Positions 20,797 through 31,309 of a stretch of DNA of 64,000 nucleotides are shown piece after piece; the stretch's first letter is position 1, and each line of letters opens with the position of its first letter. The notes beneath the pieces were generated by a model. The model saw only the letters and a list, made by a program, of their open reading frames with translations, ran no database searches and was not told the origin of the DNA. Position numbers and translations under genes: made by a program. The stretch is from Acanthosepion esculentum (taxonomy: Eukaryota > Mollusca > Cephalopoda > Sepiida > Sepiidae): positions 12,269,305-12,333,304 of the forward strand of contig OZ038480.1 in the NCBI GenBank assembly GCA_964036315.1, read 5' to 3'.

Positions 20797-22255
20797 TATA
20801 TATATATATCCTCTCCGTCCTGTCATATCACAAATTCCAACTCCTGTATATCAACTAACAAAATACATCAACCAACTCATTACTCCTTACCTTTCTAGTA
20901 AATATAGTGTTAAGTCAACATTAGAAGTAATCCAAATCCTAAAAAGGGAAAAACCCGACAATGAAATCATAGCTTCACTTGATGTTAAAAACTTATTTAC
21001 CAATGTCCCTGTTAGTGAAACTATTGACATAATTATAAGAAATATATACAGTAACTCATCTTTACCCCCACTTAAAATTAATCCTAATATATTACGGAAA
21101 CTACTATTAGCTTGTACTACTGAAGTCCCTTTCTTAGATCATAATAATAATATATATATACAATGTGATGGTGTCTCTATGGGTTCAGTACTGGGTCCGA
21201 CATTTAGCAATTTCTATATGTCGAACCTGGAAAATAAGTTATTTGCAGACTTTAAAAAACCATCCATCTATGTAAGATACGTTGATGATATTCTTATGTT
21301 AGTTGAAAATACAGATGAAATACTTCAACTACAAAAATGTTTCCAAAATAATTCTGTCGTCAAATTCACGTATGAACTCAATACTAATAATAAAATTCCT
21401 TTCCTTGACATATTGATAAACACAAATAATAACAAATTTACTATTTTGCCATATAAAAAACCTACTAGCATAAATTCATGTACACTTAACTACAAGAGCG
21501 AATGCCCATATTACTACAAAATAGCAATTATAAAAAATCTAATACACCGTGCAGAAACTAATTCATCCACAAAACAGATTTTTTACAGTCAACTAAAGAA
21601 TATAAAACAAACACTTGTTAATAATAGTTTTCCAAACTATATAATTGATGAACAAATAAGATGCTTTCTTAGAAATCTCAATACTAAGCAAATAGTACAT
21701 AATACTGCTTCTACTAATCTCAAACATATTAATCTCCTATATCGTAATCAAATGCATACTAATTATAAACAAGATGAAAATATACTAAAAAAATTAGTAA
21801 ATACTAACATATCTACAACAGATCCTAGCAAAAAAATTAAGTTAATTATATACTACACTAAATCTAGTATATCCAACTCAATTATTCGCAATGATTCTTC
21901 TCCCCCGGTTAGCGATTTGAAAGAAACCAACATAGTTTACAAATTCAGGTGCCTTTTGGGAGATTGTATCTCCAATGAACTAAATAATATCTATGTTGGT
22001 CACACCACAAACTCGCTTTCACGACGCTTGACACTACATTTGAATGATAACTCTAACATTTTTAGGCATTTAAAACAACATGCCTGGCCGCATACACAAT
22101 TCCGGAAAATCCTCGTCGAAAACACAACTATACTTAAACATGAAAACAATAAACAAAAACTAAAAATTCTTGAAGCTATATACATAAAACAGTTGAAACC
22201 TAACCTGAACAAAATAAACTATGAAATCTCCAAAAATATCTTTAAATGCCTATAA
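20792..22255 (+). CDS. Penelope-like element protein: reverse transcriptase plus GIY-YIG endonuclease (5' truncated)
   Basis: The 487-codon frame starts inside a TA run, so its first ~8 residues are not native. It enters the reverse transcriptase at LRPVISQIPTPVYQL (the RPI-S-G motif region). Then come SLDVKNLFTNVPV (motif A), GVSMGSVLGPTFSNFYMSNLE (motif B) and IYVRYVDDILM (catalytic YVDD, about residues 160-170), followed by KIPFLDILI. The C-terminus carries NIVYKFRC-DC (Cys pair), NNIYVGHTTNSLSRRL (GIY-YIG core) and ILEAIYIKQLKPNLN (catalytic-Glu region). It would copy element RNA at a nicked target in the nucleus. The N-terminal third, including RT motif 1, is missing, so it is not autonomous. 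The frame is otherwise intact, so the copy is young. The stop is a TAA after FKCL. Confidence 0.93.
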   Translation: MHIYIYPLRPVISQIPTPVYQLTKYINQLITPYLSSKYSVKSTLEVIQILKREKPDNEIIASLDVKNLFTNVPVSETIDIIIRNIYSNSSLPPLKINPNILRKLLLACTTEVPFLDHNNNIYIQCDGVSMGSVLGPTFSNFYMSNLENKLFADFKKPSIYVRYVDDILMLVENTDEILQLQKCFQNNSVVKFTYELNTNNKIPFLDILINTNNNKFTILPYKKPTSINSCTLNYKSECPYYYKIAIIKNLIHRAETNSSTKQIFYSQLKNIKQTLVNNSFPNYIIDEQIRCFLRNLNTKQIVHNTASTNLKHINLLYRNQMHTNYKQDENILKKLVNTNISTTDPSKKIKLIIYYTKSSISNSIIRNDSSPPVSDLKETNIVYKFRCLLGDCISNELNNIYVGHTTNSLSRRLTLHLNDNSNIFRHLKQHAWPHTQFRKILVENTTILKHENNKQKLKILEAIYIKQLKPNLNKINYEISKNIFKCL

Positions 22256-22657
22256 TTAGTAACAGAAGTCATTGGTTCATACCAACGGCTTTCCATACTC
22301 AATACTCATCGGATTCACTCTCGCGTGGTCATGTGTGACGTCATGAGCTGTTGTGCGATTTTCGCTTTCAGCGTTTTATATGCACGTGTTTATCGTTGCT
22401 TGGAAATCATCCATGTAAACAAACAAGACTATCATCAATTTCTTGTTCGTGTATTGCTTAAATATATTGTGTAATTGTCATCTTTGATAATGGCTTATGT
22501 AAGCCGAAAGCTTAGATTGGATTAAAAAAAATATGTATCAATATTGTGATTTTCTTTCATTGTTTAATGATAATGTTATTAAGCTTATCAGACTATATGA
22601 AAAAAACTTACATAAAATATATAGACAACACTTATCTATATTATTTAATGAAACATG

Positions 22658-22662
<5 letters not shown>
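22256..22662 (+). mobile_element. PLE 3' flank with hammerhead-like core
   Basis: Just after the PLE stop codon, 22484-22512 reads TTGATAA-TGGCTTATGTAAGCC-GAAAGC: a 6-bp hairpin between a CTGATGA-like and a GAAA element. The flank ends TTTAATGAAACATGTATTAA against (TA)n at 22663-22722, the PLE terminus found elsewhere. The sequence from 22320 to 22460 is otherwise unassigned. Confidence 0.7.

Positions 22663-22722
<60 letters not shown>
22663..22722. repeat. (TA)n microsatellite
   Basis: Long TA array abutting the PLE terminus. Confidence 0.95.
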
Positions 22723-22727
<5 letters not shown>

Positions 22728-23254
22728 AAGAAAGTGAGCGACAGAGAGGTAGAAAGACAAAATAACAAAATGTATATTTATTATTAGTATAAATTCGAGT
22801 GCACAGGTCGGTAGACGTAATATGTATATAGGATTCCAATGCATTGACAATTCACTGGAATTCCACCGAAAATTCAATATTCATCAGACTCTTTATAGCT
22901 ACGTCGAGTTTTTTGAAATGTATTAGAGAGAGACAGTGAGAGAGAGAGAGAGAAAAAAGATAGAAAGAGAGAGGTGGAAAGGAGAGGGGGTGAAAAAGAG
23001 ATAGAAAGAGATAGATAGATATGCAGACAGAAAAAGAGAGATGGAGATGAACAGAATGAGATAGATACAAAGTCAACTGTTAGCAACGATCAACCCCATG
23101 CTATAACGAGGCGAAAACAGCAACTGGAAAGGCATGAATCTCTATATACTATTGCTGGAATGTCACGTTACTGGCATGCTATGTGCATATGAACTTAGTG
23201 GGGAAGAGATTGGTTGTGTTAACACTAGGGAAAAATATGCACGCAGTATAGGTC
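22723..23254. other. No gene seen; (GA)-rich tract
   Basis: 22926-23040 is purine-rich (GA)n-like. The remainder is single-copy-looking, with no motif. Confidence 0.4.
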
Positions 23255-23503
23255 CCTCAAGGTCTAGGTCTCCAAAATTCGCCTGACGAGGAAATGGAAC
23301 TAATGTCTTTAATTTAATAACAAAATTAAATTCAAAGGCTTTAGCTTCCATTTTTGAAACATTGTTATCACTGTGTAGCGAAAAAAAAACATATTTTAAA
23401 TCAATTAATTTATAATATTAATGCCCTGTAAATTTACATTGAGCACTATTGTGTAAAAATAAAAATATCTATAAGAACACCGGATTTTATCTTACTGTTC
23501 TTT

Positions 23504-23558
<55 letters not shown>
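23255..23558 (+). repeat. Dispersed ~240-bp repeat ending at (TA)n (copy 1)
   Basis: Homologous to 38950-39190 (plus) and to 36997-37135 (minus): TTTAGCTTCCATTTTTGAAA, then CTGTGTAGCGAA and TTTTAAATCAATTAATTTAT. It includes CCTGACGAGGAAATGG, where CTGACGA directly abuts GAAA. (TA)n follows at 23503-23557. Confidence 0.75.
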
Positions 23559-23560
<2 letters not shown>

Positions 23561-23666
23561 TGGACATTCGGGTCAATACCATATATAACAGAGAACGGTG
23601 AGTGCTGATGATAAAAATAGTGCTCGATGTAAAATATAAAGCTAAAATTAATACGAATAATAAATA

Positions 23667-24554
23667 TACGAGGGTCATTCAATAAATAAGGTGAATTTTT
23701 CGGTATAAGGACTTCTAATACAGATAGAAGCTTACTCTTTTTAATTTTTTTTTTGTTTTACTTCTTTTTCAAATGGATTTAATTTCTTTTGCAGATTAAA
23801 AAAAAACTTTGAGAGTTTTGGCGATTAACAAAGATGGCCGACCAAGAAGCATGCTTCAGGATTGAACAGCGGTCAGTTATCAAGTTTTTGGTTGCTGAAG
23901 GGTGCAAATCAGTTGAAATTCATAGGAAAATGTCAACTGTGTATGGTGCCACATGTTTCAGCAAAAAAAAAATGTCTACAATTGGGCTAAATTGTTTAAA
24001 GAAGGACGGAGCAGTTGAGGATGAAGACAGGCCTGGGAGGCCTACAGAAGTGAGGTCTCCTGAGGTGATCGAATTAGTCAATGACCTCATTCAGTCTGAC
24101 AGAAGGGTGACAGTGGATGACATTGCAAGGACTTTGAAAGACATAAAGAACAAACGCAGGGGTCATCAGTCAGAGTCATCTTGCATCATGACAACGCAAG
24201 GCCTCACACAGCAGCCCAAACGGTTCAGACCATCAACGAGCTGGGCCGGGAACTGCTTCCTCATCCCCCTTACAGCCCAGACCTTGCCCTTTCAGACTTT
24301 CACCTGTTTGGTCCCTTGGAAGCGTTCACGAGAGGCACGAAGTTTAAAAGTGACGATGAAGTCAAAAGTGTTGTGAGCGACTGGCTGAGATATCAGTCCA
24401 AAGATTTTTACGCTGAGGGAATACGGAAGCTTGTGCACAGATGGGAAAATTGTGTGACAGTGCTGGGAGACTACGTTGAAAAAAAAGTAAGCTTCTACTG
24501 TATTAGAAGTCCTTATACCGAAAAATTCACCTGATTTATTGAATGATCCTCGTA
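23667..24554 (+). pseudogene. mariner element, internally deleted (copy 1)
   Basis: ~60-bp TIRs: CGAGGGTCATTCAATAAATA at the left and, inverted, GATTTATTGAATGATCCTCG at the right, with TA at each end. The transposase N-terminus (23834 on) has IKFLVAEGCKSVEIHRKMS and DEDRPGRPTEV, ending VTVDDIARTL. It then jumps to KRRGHQSESS and, in the +1 frame, MHHDNARPHTAAQT (second Asp) and PHPPYSPDLALSDFHLFG (third Asp region) to GDYVEK. The central third, including the first catalytic Asp, is missing, as in the copy at 55042-55937. Proximal promoter or TIR function may remain, so cross-mobilisation is possible in principle. Confidence 0.9.
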
Positions 24555-24620
24555 CATTTTGTTATTTTGTCACTTAGCGTTTAGCACAACTCTGTCTCTC
24601 TACCTCTCTCTCTCTCTCTC

Positions 24621-24624
<4 letters not shown>

Positions 24625-24675
<51 letters not shown>
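24625..24675. repeat. (TC)n-(TA)n microsatellite
   Basis: CT repeats (24600-24623), then TA repeats, ending at GGGAGCAAGAATTTCC. Confidence 0.95.
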
Positions 24676-24679
<4 letters not shown>

Positions 24680-24860
24680 AGCAAGAATTTCCTTTACAAA
24701 AAATAATATTAAATTCTGAGTGGTTAAGCCACTATCACATTTTCTCGTAGGTTAACTTGTTACCGTAACTTAAACTTCATGAAATTTGTACACATAATCA
24801 TCGTATAACAAACAACTAAAATACAAGACAAATGTTAGTAGATAATAGGACAATATTTGA
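24676..24860 (-). repeat. Dispersed repeat starting at (TA)n
   Basis: Inverse homologue of 20008-20190. GGGAGCAAGAATTTCCTTTA directly follows the TA array. Confidence 0.7.
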
Positions 24861-25168
24861 CATACTTATAAAATATATAATACTTTTATTTTCCATTGTT
24901 GCCAAGCTCTTTGTAACCGTTCAACATATAACACCAATAAATCAATACACCTACATCTTGAATTTGAAATGTTCTTCTTTGTGCCTCCAGGACGTAGGCG
25001 TGTTTAAGACAGTCTTGTTTTGTACTGGCAACGTTTAGTTCTTGATAATGTGTAAGATCGTCGAAAGTACTCGGAAAAAAATAAAATAAAAAAGATGAAA
25101 TTAGAAGAGTTTATTCACAATATTGATTTGAATGTACAAAATACTTATTCGAAACTTACAAAAATACA

Positions 25169-25203
<35 letters not shown>
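24861..25203. other. No gene seen; ends in (TA)n
   Basis: AT-rich with no motif. (TA)n at 25173-25203. Confidence 0.4.
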
Positions 25204-25204
<1 letters not shown>

Positions 25205-25620
25205 CAGTCCAATCGTATTCGAGAATACCTGTCTACTATTGCAGACACTCGCTCAGGCACATTTGTATTTATTCAACATCCACAGAGCCCACCTGTGGTT
25301 TATACTGCAACTATGCTGAGCAAACCTGAGTTACAGTTTCCGGGAGAGAGGGTGTCATCTAGCGTGATCAATAATTTGAACAAGGCCAGCACGCTCAAAC
25401 TCTCGGCCACGATGACTTGTGGCTTTGTGCTATCACAGCTATCGACGGTCCCCAAGAGTTCCGTCTACCTAATTTCACTCACATGGCTTGGGTCAACCTG
25501 TGGTATGGTGCCTGAAGCACTTTCTAAAGGTGCCTCGATCCATTCCGATATCATCAGGAAGTCTCCTTGCTGACAAATCGACCATGGTGATATTCGAACC
25601 CGGGTCTCATGGTCAGGAAG

Positions 25621-25662
<42 letters not shown>
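25204..25662 (-). repeat. GC-richer repeat candidate with a B-box-like end, then (TA)n
   Basis: On the minus strand near 25615-25575 the sequence CATGAGACCCGGGTTCGAAT contains a good pol III B-box (GGGTTCGAATA). No A box or second copy was found, so a SINE origin is only possible. (TA)n flanks it on both sides (25173-25203 and 25623-25662). The plus frame 25295-25573 has no recognised motif. Confidence 0.35.
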
Positions 25663-25666
<4 letters not shown>

Positions 25667-25667
25667 A

Positions 25668-25862
25668 GTGGACTCTCCCGTCGTATGCCATCCAATGCTA
25701 TAGAACCCAGTCTGTCCTGCTATTTACCCATAGCTGGAGAGAGAAGAAGAGGATTCATACCTTTCCCAATGGTATTAGCACGTAACTGAATGTAATGGAT
25801 TCGGCTAGAATTCGAACTCAGTTCTCCGATTCTTCAATCTGAGCCGCTATCCATTACTATAT
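25668..25862 (-). mobile_element. tRNA-Arg-like SINE (copy 1)
   Basis: On the minus strand: AGTAATGGATAGCGGCTCAG (A-box region), GAGTTCGAATTCTAG (B box), AATCCATTACATTCAGTTAC, CCAATGGGAAAGGTATGAATCC-like and TAAATAGCAGGACAGACTGG words, in the same order as the other copies. The head resembles tRNA-Arg (GTGGCGCAATGGATAACG). Confidence 0.85.
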
Positions 25863-26180
25863 ATCCAGCTCTTATCTCAAATAACAACTTAAAAGAGACT
25901 GTTTGAACAACGCAAGGCTGACCAAAATTCATGTTAAAAAAATAAAAAACCAAATGAAAACTACAGACAAAAGTTCATTTTCTCCATCAAGACATTCATT
26001 TCTTTAGTTCACTGCTCTCAGCAAGCAGAAATATTTTTTCTCCTGATGATGGCCACGTTGGCCGAAACTAGTCGAGGACTCTAAATGAAATAATAATAAA
26101 AAAAAACGAAAGAATATTAATCTACAACCCAGTGTGTCTGAAGATTTTAATTTCTTTAATAATTTTTATTGTTCAAAATA
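25863..26180 (+). mobile_element. PLE-like flank with hammerhead-like core
   Basis: 26043-26068 reads CTGATGA-T-GGCCA-CGT-TGGCC-GAAAC: a perfect 5-bp stem II analogue with one extra base after CTGATGA. No GTH cleavage triplet or stem III could be matched. It is followed by (CTAT)n and (TA)n (26183-26254). Confidence 0.6.
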
Positions 26181-26182
26181 TC

Positions 26183-26196
26183 TATCTATCTATCTA

Positions 26197-26260
<64 letters not shown>

Positions 26261-26275
26261 CACACACACTGAAGA
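26183..26275. repeat. (CTAT)n-(TA)n-(CA)n compound microsatellite
   Basis: Three consecutive simple repeats. Confidence 0.95.
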
Positions 26276-26480
26276 TGTGAGCAACAACGAAGTTTTGGAG
26301 AAAATGAAAACAAAAAGCAAACTGATACTTAACATCAGGAAGAGGAAGTAAAAATTTCTGGGGTACGTCATGACAAAACTTATTAAGAATTACTAGGAAG
26401 ATGTGGAGGACCATGATTTCCTACATCCTGAAGGGACACGGCGCATAAAAGAAGAGGGTGCGGAATAGCTTGACTTTCTG
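26265..26480 (+). pseudogene. Non-LTR retrotransposon 3' terminal fragment
   Basis: The translation reads VSNNEVLEKMKTKSKLILNI, then RKRK and a stop where intact copies continue QLKFLGH. The nucleotide sequence keeps the characteristic end CATCCTGAAGGGACACGGCG (codons for LKGHG). Same family as 10265-11160 and 29121-29700. Confidence 0.7.
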
Positions 26481-26986
26481 ATCTTTGTTATTTTGCGGTG
26501 GGTCCTTATAAAATAAATTACTCCAGATCGGATGCGAGAAGAAATGCTAGGATTAACTCATCCAGTGACCGCTAGGCGGCTTATTTCATCAAGCAAGATT
26601 TACGGGATTATCTTTTCTTGGAAGGGAACAAAGCTTCGGAAAGAGATATGAAGGAGGGGCGAAAAGGGAAGAAGGCAGAGGAAGAAGAAGAACAAGTACA
26701 ACAACGAGTATAGAAGAAGGGGGATCCATTGCCACACAATCACAAAGTCTGGGATTCTTAAAGCTCTTTTAGATAAAAGGCTGAAGCCCTCGGCATAAAT
26801 CCCCAGGCTGTTATCAGCTCCTCCCCCCCAAAGATGTCCGATGCTATCAATGATGGATCGGTAGTTGAATCAGTCGACGACCAAGTTAAGGTGTCATTAT
26901 TACTTCTCTAAATTCTCTCTCCCTCTATTATTTTCTATTTCTTTCTACCCGCCCCTTCTACTTCCCAATTTCGCCCTGTGGGTCAT

Positions 26987-26990
<4 letters not shown>
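26481..26990. other. No gene seen; (GAA)-rich patch
   Basis: 26660-26720 is purine-rich. No motif elsewhere. Confidence 0.4.

Positions 26991-27067
<77 letters not shown>
26991..27067. repeat. (CA)n microsatellite
   Basis: Near-perfect CA array. Confidence 0.98.
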
Positions 27068-27070
<3 letters not shown>

Positions 27071-28068
27071 CGCGAAAGAGCGGATGAATGACTACTTAAA
27101 AAAATCCCTTCACTTTCTCGCTGAATTCAGCGAGATCCATTTTACATGTAATCGTCCATTCTTCAGCCCGGAAGTATGTTCTACGCAGTCTCTCTACCAT
27201 AGATATATGTTTCCGCTAGCTGTCGGCATGCTGATACCTCCTCCTGACATCTCAAAACAACAGAAACGGTATTTTGATATTAAAGTCTCGTCTAGCCGAT
27301 TCCTATCTATCGGCACCAGCGAAAATTTCCTTATCAACGCCTCAAGTGTATCTTTGTCACTCGCACGAAATATTTCTTTTTCTTACTTTATCGTAAATTC
27401 CTTTTTCTCTTTAATTTCTTCTCTCTCTCCGTCTCCACTCTTTCTCTTCGAGTTTTTCTCGCCTTTCCATGTTCTCTGTTTTCCTTCTACTTTATTTCAG
27501 ATATTCCAATTTGAGTTGGCCTTGTGTCATACCAAGTGAAATGACATATAGAAAGATTGATCTCTGCTAGTTTTCAAAGTGGATATGCTTTGTCTGCCTT
27601 TGAAATCAGCGTTTTAAATTTTTTTAGCATATCTTAAACGCAAACCATTGATTCTAATGAATAAAACGCAACTGCTCCGACAATATGACCAAGCTATAAT
27701 TGTTCTATTTAGCTACGGCTTCAAATTTACACAAGGTCAGAGGTTCATGGAGGTAGGAAGAGTGTGTTACGCCAATCTTCCAAATTGAAAGAAAAACCTG
27801 AAACACAGACCTCGAGTACTAGTGGAGTTATACGTAACTATATCAGCAGGAAATTACACATTCATCTTTTAAAAATTACCCATCACCTTTTTAGCTTAAG
27901 GACATATCGTGGACGGGGTCAAATAAAATAAAATGATCGGGTTGCACCATTTTTCTAAATGGTGAAGGATTTTCTCTCTTGAGATCGACATTCAAAATCT
28001 TGGTTTACAAGGCACAGGAAATTCTCATCGGTCTCATGTGCCTATATTAGTTTAAGTTAATTTGATAC
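27068..28068. other. No gene seen
   Basis: ~1 kb of relatively balanced, apparently single-copy sequence. A plus frame of 224 codons (26865-27539) runs through the CA array. Its non-repeat part has no recognisable domain, so I do not call it a gene. If any host exon hides in this window, this is one of the better places to test with RNA data. Confidence 0.35.
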
Positions 28069-28862
28069 CTTTTTTTTTTTTAAGGTTATCACCCCAAGCA
28101 AGGCTGGAAGCTACTAGCACGCAAGGGGTTACATAAGGTTTGGAGGAAGAGCAGATAGGAGTGGTAAAGGAGAGGATGTGGAGAAAGATAGTGGATCGAT
28201 CAAGGCAAGGGGGTTACAGAAGATTTGGAGCGAGAGCAGATAGGAAAGAAAGGTGAAAGGATGTGGAGAAGGGAAGTGGATAGATCAAGGCAACTGGAGA
28301 CATCGATTGACGTTACACTTAAATAGTTGGAGATTGTATTTGTCAGGGAAAAGGAACGGAGTTCCACAGGCGAGATGTGCGAGACATGAAGCTATTGGAG
28401 TAGAAGAGACGTCTACATCTAATAGTTTCAACTGCGAAGGGGTGGGAACGGGATGCCAGCCTCGTAGGACGTTTAAATTCATGAGGCCTAGGGACAAGCG
28501 AAAGCAGCTCCTCGGAGCAATTACCGTGAAAGTATTTGTAAAAAAGACATAGCGAGGCAACGTCGCGTCTGTGAGAGAGCGACTGCAGACGAGATGACAG
28601 ATCAGGGCCAATTACATTGCATATCCGTCTCTGGATCTTATCAAGAACCCTGAGGCAAACAGCAGGGGCTCCAGACCATATATGACAGCAATACTCCATG
28701 CAAGGGCGAATGGTCGATTTATAGATTTGGAGGATCGATTCCGGGGAGAAAAATTTCCTGGCTCGGCACAGGGAGCCAACTTTGAGTGGAGTACCCAATG
28801 AGGATCGACATGTGTTCAATGGTCTGTGAGTAAAGCGTGCTAGCCACTGTTTCGCGGCCAAG
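28069..28862 (-). pseudogene. Non-LTR (Jockey/CR1-group-like) retrotransposon ORF2 C-terminus and 3' UTR
   Basis: The minus-strand frame 28861-28343 (172 codons) shows KQWLARFTHRPLNTCRSSLG, IYKSTIRPCMEYCCHIWSGA, LDKIQRRICNVIG, SLSHRRDVASLCLFYKYFHG and RTSRLWNSVP. This is the typical post-RT domain of these retrotransposons. A single-base shift near 28345 moves the ending into another frame (FPDKYNLQLFKCNVNRCL, stop about 28285). The 3' UTR has two ~88-bp tandem units (28119-28207, 28208-28294). A T run at 28069-28081 is the poly(A) tail read from the other strand. It is 5' truncated at about 28862, as is normal for such copies. Confidence 0.85.
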
Positions 28863-29120
28863 TAGGTACTTAAATAAGCTGAGCTCTATCTTACAATATT
28901 AGAACACAACGTAATGGCTGAATTTACTACTATAGCAAGGGCTACGAACTTAGCTTGTTACCCATCACCCTATTACAGGAACATATTCCCCCTCACATTT
29001 TTGAGTATGGCACACAGCAAAATAGTGAAAATGAGTGCAGAAAAACAGCTGAGAAAAAGTGTGTGCCTAGAAAATCAGCGTTTTTACATAACATTGAATG
29101 AGGTGATAGTTCCGCCAATG
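28863..29120. other. No gene seen
   Basis: Unassigned spacer between two retrotransposon tails in the same orientation. Confidence 0.35.
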
Positions 29121-29700
29121 TCCTTCTTTTTATTTGCCATGTCCTTTCAGGACGTGGCGATCGAGGCTTTCCACCTTCTCTCCCTTGCAGCTCTCAACAA
29201 GTTCCTTCACACTGCTACCTTCCTCAGACCACGTTCTATCATCCACTTGCTTAAGCCCGCTAGGTATGTCATACGTTGTTTTCCCTTGTCTCTCTTTCCC
29301 CTATCCGACCTGTGAGTATCAGATTCTCCAAGCCCTTCTTTCTCATTTTGTGTCCCAGAAATTTCAGCTGCCTCTTTCTGATGTTAAGTATAAGCTTCCT
29401 CCTTGTTTGCAACCTCTCTAAGACCTCATCGTTGCTCACACGCTCGGTCCATGATATCCTTAGCATCCTTGTGGAGAACCATACCTCCGTTGCCTCGAGT
29501 TTCTTCTTCATCTTTGAGGACATCGTCCAACATTTGCTAACGTAAAGAAGGACAGATGTCACGTAACAGCTCAGTATTCTTTTCTTTGTTACCAAATAAA
29601 TCCTCCTCTCTTGCAATACTCTGCCCAGTTTTTGGAATGCGTCCTTGGCCATTACAATAAAAGCCTTCTCTCGGGAAGTTGAAAATAAAGGTATTGCCAA
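29121..29700 (-). pseudogene. Non-LTR retrotransposon ORF2 C-terminus (RTE/Jockey-group, cfdp2-like)
   Basis: The frame 29700-29269 contains MAKDAFQKLGRVLQ, LVTKKRILSCYVTSVLLYVS, CWTMSSKMKKKLEATEVWF, RMLRISWTERVSNDEVLERL and QLKFLGHKMRKKGLENLIL. Beyond a frame break, nucleotides to 29121 still encode ESLDRHVLKGHGK before a stop. It is the best-preserved copy of this tail in the window and shows what is missing at 10625-10915 (WF-RRMLRISWT). No RT domain. Confidence 0.85.
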
Positions 29701-30210
29701 AAACTCACATTAAAACCTGACCTTGTGTCACATTTCGTTGCTACGTGAGCCACTGAAGAAATCCTATTTATGCAAATGTAACAACAATTAAGGGGGAAGA
29801 AATATTATCAATTATTTTTTACATGAGGTATAAAATTTCTTTCACGACCTGATTTGGGATTGAACTCGTAAGCCTTCAGATAACTAGCTACATCTAACTG
29901 ATATTTTTATCTATTCGGATTTTTTTTTCGTAAGATAATGTGGAATGATGAAACTCTTCAAGTCTTTCCCTCGGAAGAGTTTAGTTGATATAAAATGATG
30001 CTTTACTATGTATTTTAACAACATAAGATATGCAATATTAACAGCAGATATAGAACAGGAACTGCAGGATCTTGTACAGGACGTAATAAAAGAAAGCGAG
30101 AAGAAAGGACTAACTGTCAATTAGAAGAGCGAATGGTTGTCAATGAGAGGAACTGCCAAATATGCAAAATGCGAATTGGAGGAACCAAAATCAAGCGAAT
30201 ACGAAAAGGC
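29701..30210. other. No gene seen
   Basis: AT-rich, with no repeat copy or motif recognised. Confidence 0.4.
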
Positions 30211-30390
30211 AAATATTTGTTTTGTTTTGTTTTGTTTGGTTTGGTTTGGTTGGGTTAGGTTTGGTTTACGGCATATCGACCTCAGTGGTTTATTTAATGC
30301 CAACAAAACTTTTATTGCTTGTAATATTTTTTTCCAAAAATGCCTTGTTGATAATATTTTTTCAAAAATATATTGCTGGTAATACTGGGT
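30211..30390 (+). repeat. R repeat, 5' part
   Basis: Starts with TTTGGTTTGGTTGGGTTAGG and GGCATATCGACCTCAGTGG, followed by TTATTTAATGCC and two TATTGCTTGTAATATT-like subrepeats. It is interrupted at 30388 by a mariner MITE. Other copies: 30898-31290, 52700-53062, 60200-60845 and 63085-63775, with heads at 43670, 44722, 51121 and 63035. Family unknown. Confidence 0.8.
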
Positions 30391-30752
30391 GTCTATAAAG
30401 TTCGTGTGCACTTTAAAAAATGTATAACTTTATTTGTATTTGCGATAGAAATAATCTATAAAAAATGTTATAAAGTTTAATGTACCTAGTTTTAAGTATA
30501 GCTAAAATAACTAATGTGATTTCAGGCATTACTGTAAATCAGTTGGCAAATGTTTTCCGTGAACTGCAAAATCGTATTACCCTTTGTATTGCTAATGATG
30601 GAGGACATGTGGAAACTTAAATAAAATTTCAATAAAACCTTAAAAAATATAGATTTACTTCTTTCTAATCCTTTTTACAATTCATTTCTATCGCAAATAC
30701 AAATAAAGTTATAAATTTTTAAAGTGCACATGAACTTTATGGACACCCTGTA
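30388..30752. mobile_element. mariner-derived MITE, ~365 bp
   Basis: The TIRs CTGGGTGTCTATAAAGTTCG and (inverse) CAGGGTGTCCATAAAGTTCA continue for ~70 bp, with TA on both sides. The interior keeps a transposase C-terminal relic on the plus strand: ELQNRITLCIANDGGHVET (about 30560-30617), resembling the mariner ending that includes DGGH. It inserted into the R repeat. Confidence 0.85.
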
Positions 30753-30850
30753 TTTTAATTCAATGAGAGATCTAAAAAAATCTTTACAAACTTTTTCAAA
30801 CGTCCTTAAAAATAATTTTATTTATTACCGAATGTATAATTTCTGAAAAA

Positions 30851-30890
<40 letters not shown>

Positions 30891-30897
30891 CAGTATA
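30753..30897. repeat. AT-rich spacer with (CTAT)n
   Basis: (CTAT)n at 30851-30889. Confidence 0.9.
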
Positions 30898-31295
30898 TAT
30901 TGGTTTGGTTTGTTTTATGGCATATCAATCTCAATGGGTTATTTATTGCCGACAAGATTTTTTATTGCTGCTAATATTTTTCTTTTTCAAAAATGTACTG
31001 CTGGTAATAATTTTCCTAAAAAAAAGTATTGCTGGTATTAAAACCTATTTTATACTTTCATAGTATTTTGACTCCTCTTGGGCGGGGTTAACTATTTTCC
31101 TCTATTTGGGGACTCGACAGGTGCTACCACCCTGTGTCAGGGTGGACCTGGGAACACCAGCAATTAAGAGGTGGTTCCACGCTCCTCAAAACCTCCTGAT
31201 CAGAGGCCTTGCTGTTGGATGTAGTTTATCGTCTGACGAAGAACACAGATGCAGGTTGTCGTCATACCCCGGACGGGTAAATATTTGGGAAGTGT
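30898..31295 (+). repeat. R repeat (near complete, shortened middle)
   Basis: Head TTGGTTTGGTTTGTTTTATG and GGCATATCAATCTCAATGGG, then ATTGCTGCTAATATT/GTACTGCTGGTAATAA subrepeats, and a conserved GC-rich tail: GGTGCTACCACCCTGTG, GGACCTGGGAACACCAGCAA, TTAAGAGGTGGTTCCACGCT and TAGTTTATCGTCTGACG. The tail frame 31106-31300 has no recognisable motif. Confidence 0.85.
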
Positions 31296-31309
31296 TTTAA
31301 CAACGGATG

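Noticed and set aside
22850..22900. CTGATGA on the minus strand near 22885 as a hammerhead
   Set aside because: No GAAA after a stem II and no cleavage triplet.
26865..27539. 224-codon open frame as a gene
   Set aside because: It runs through a (CA)n array; the unique part lacks motifs, and no promoter or splice evidence is visible.
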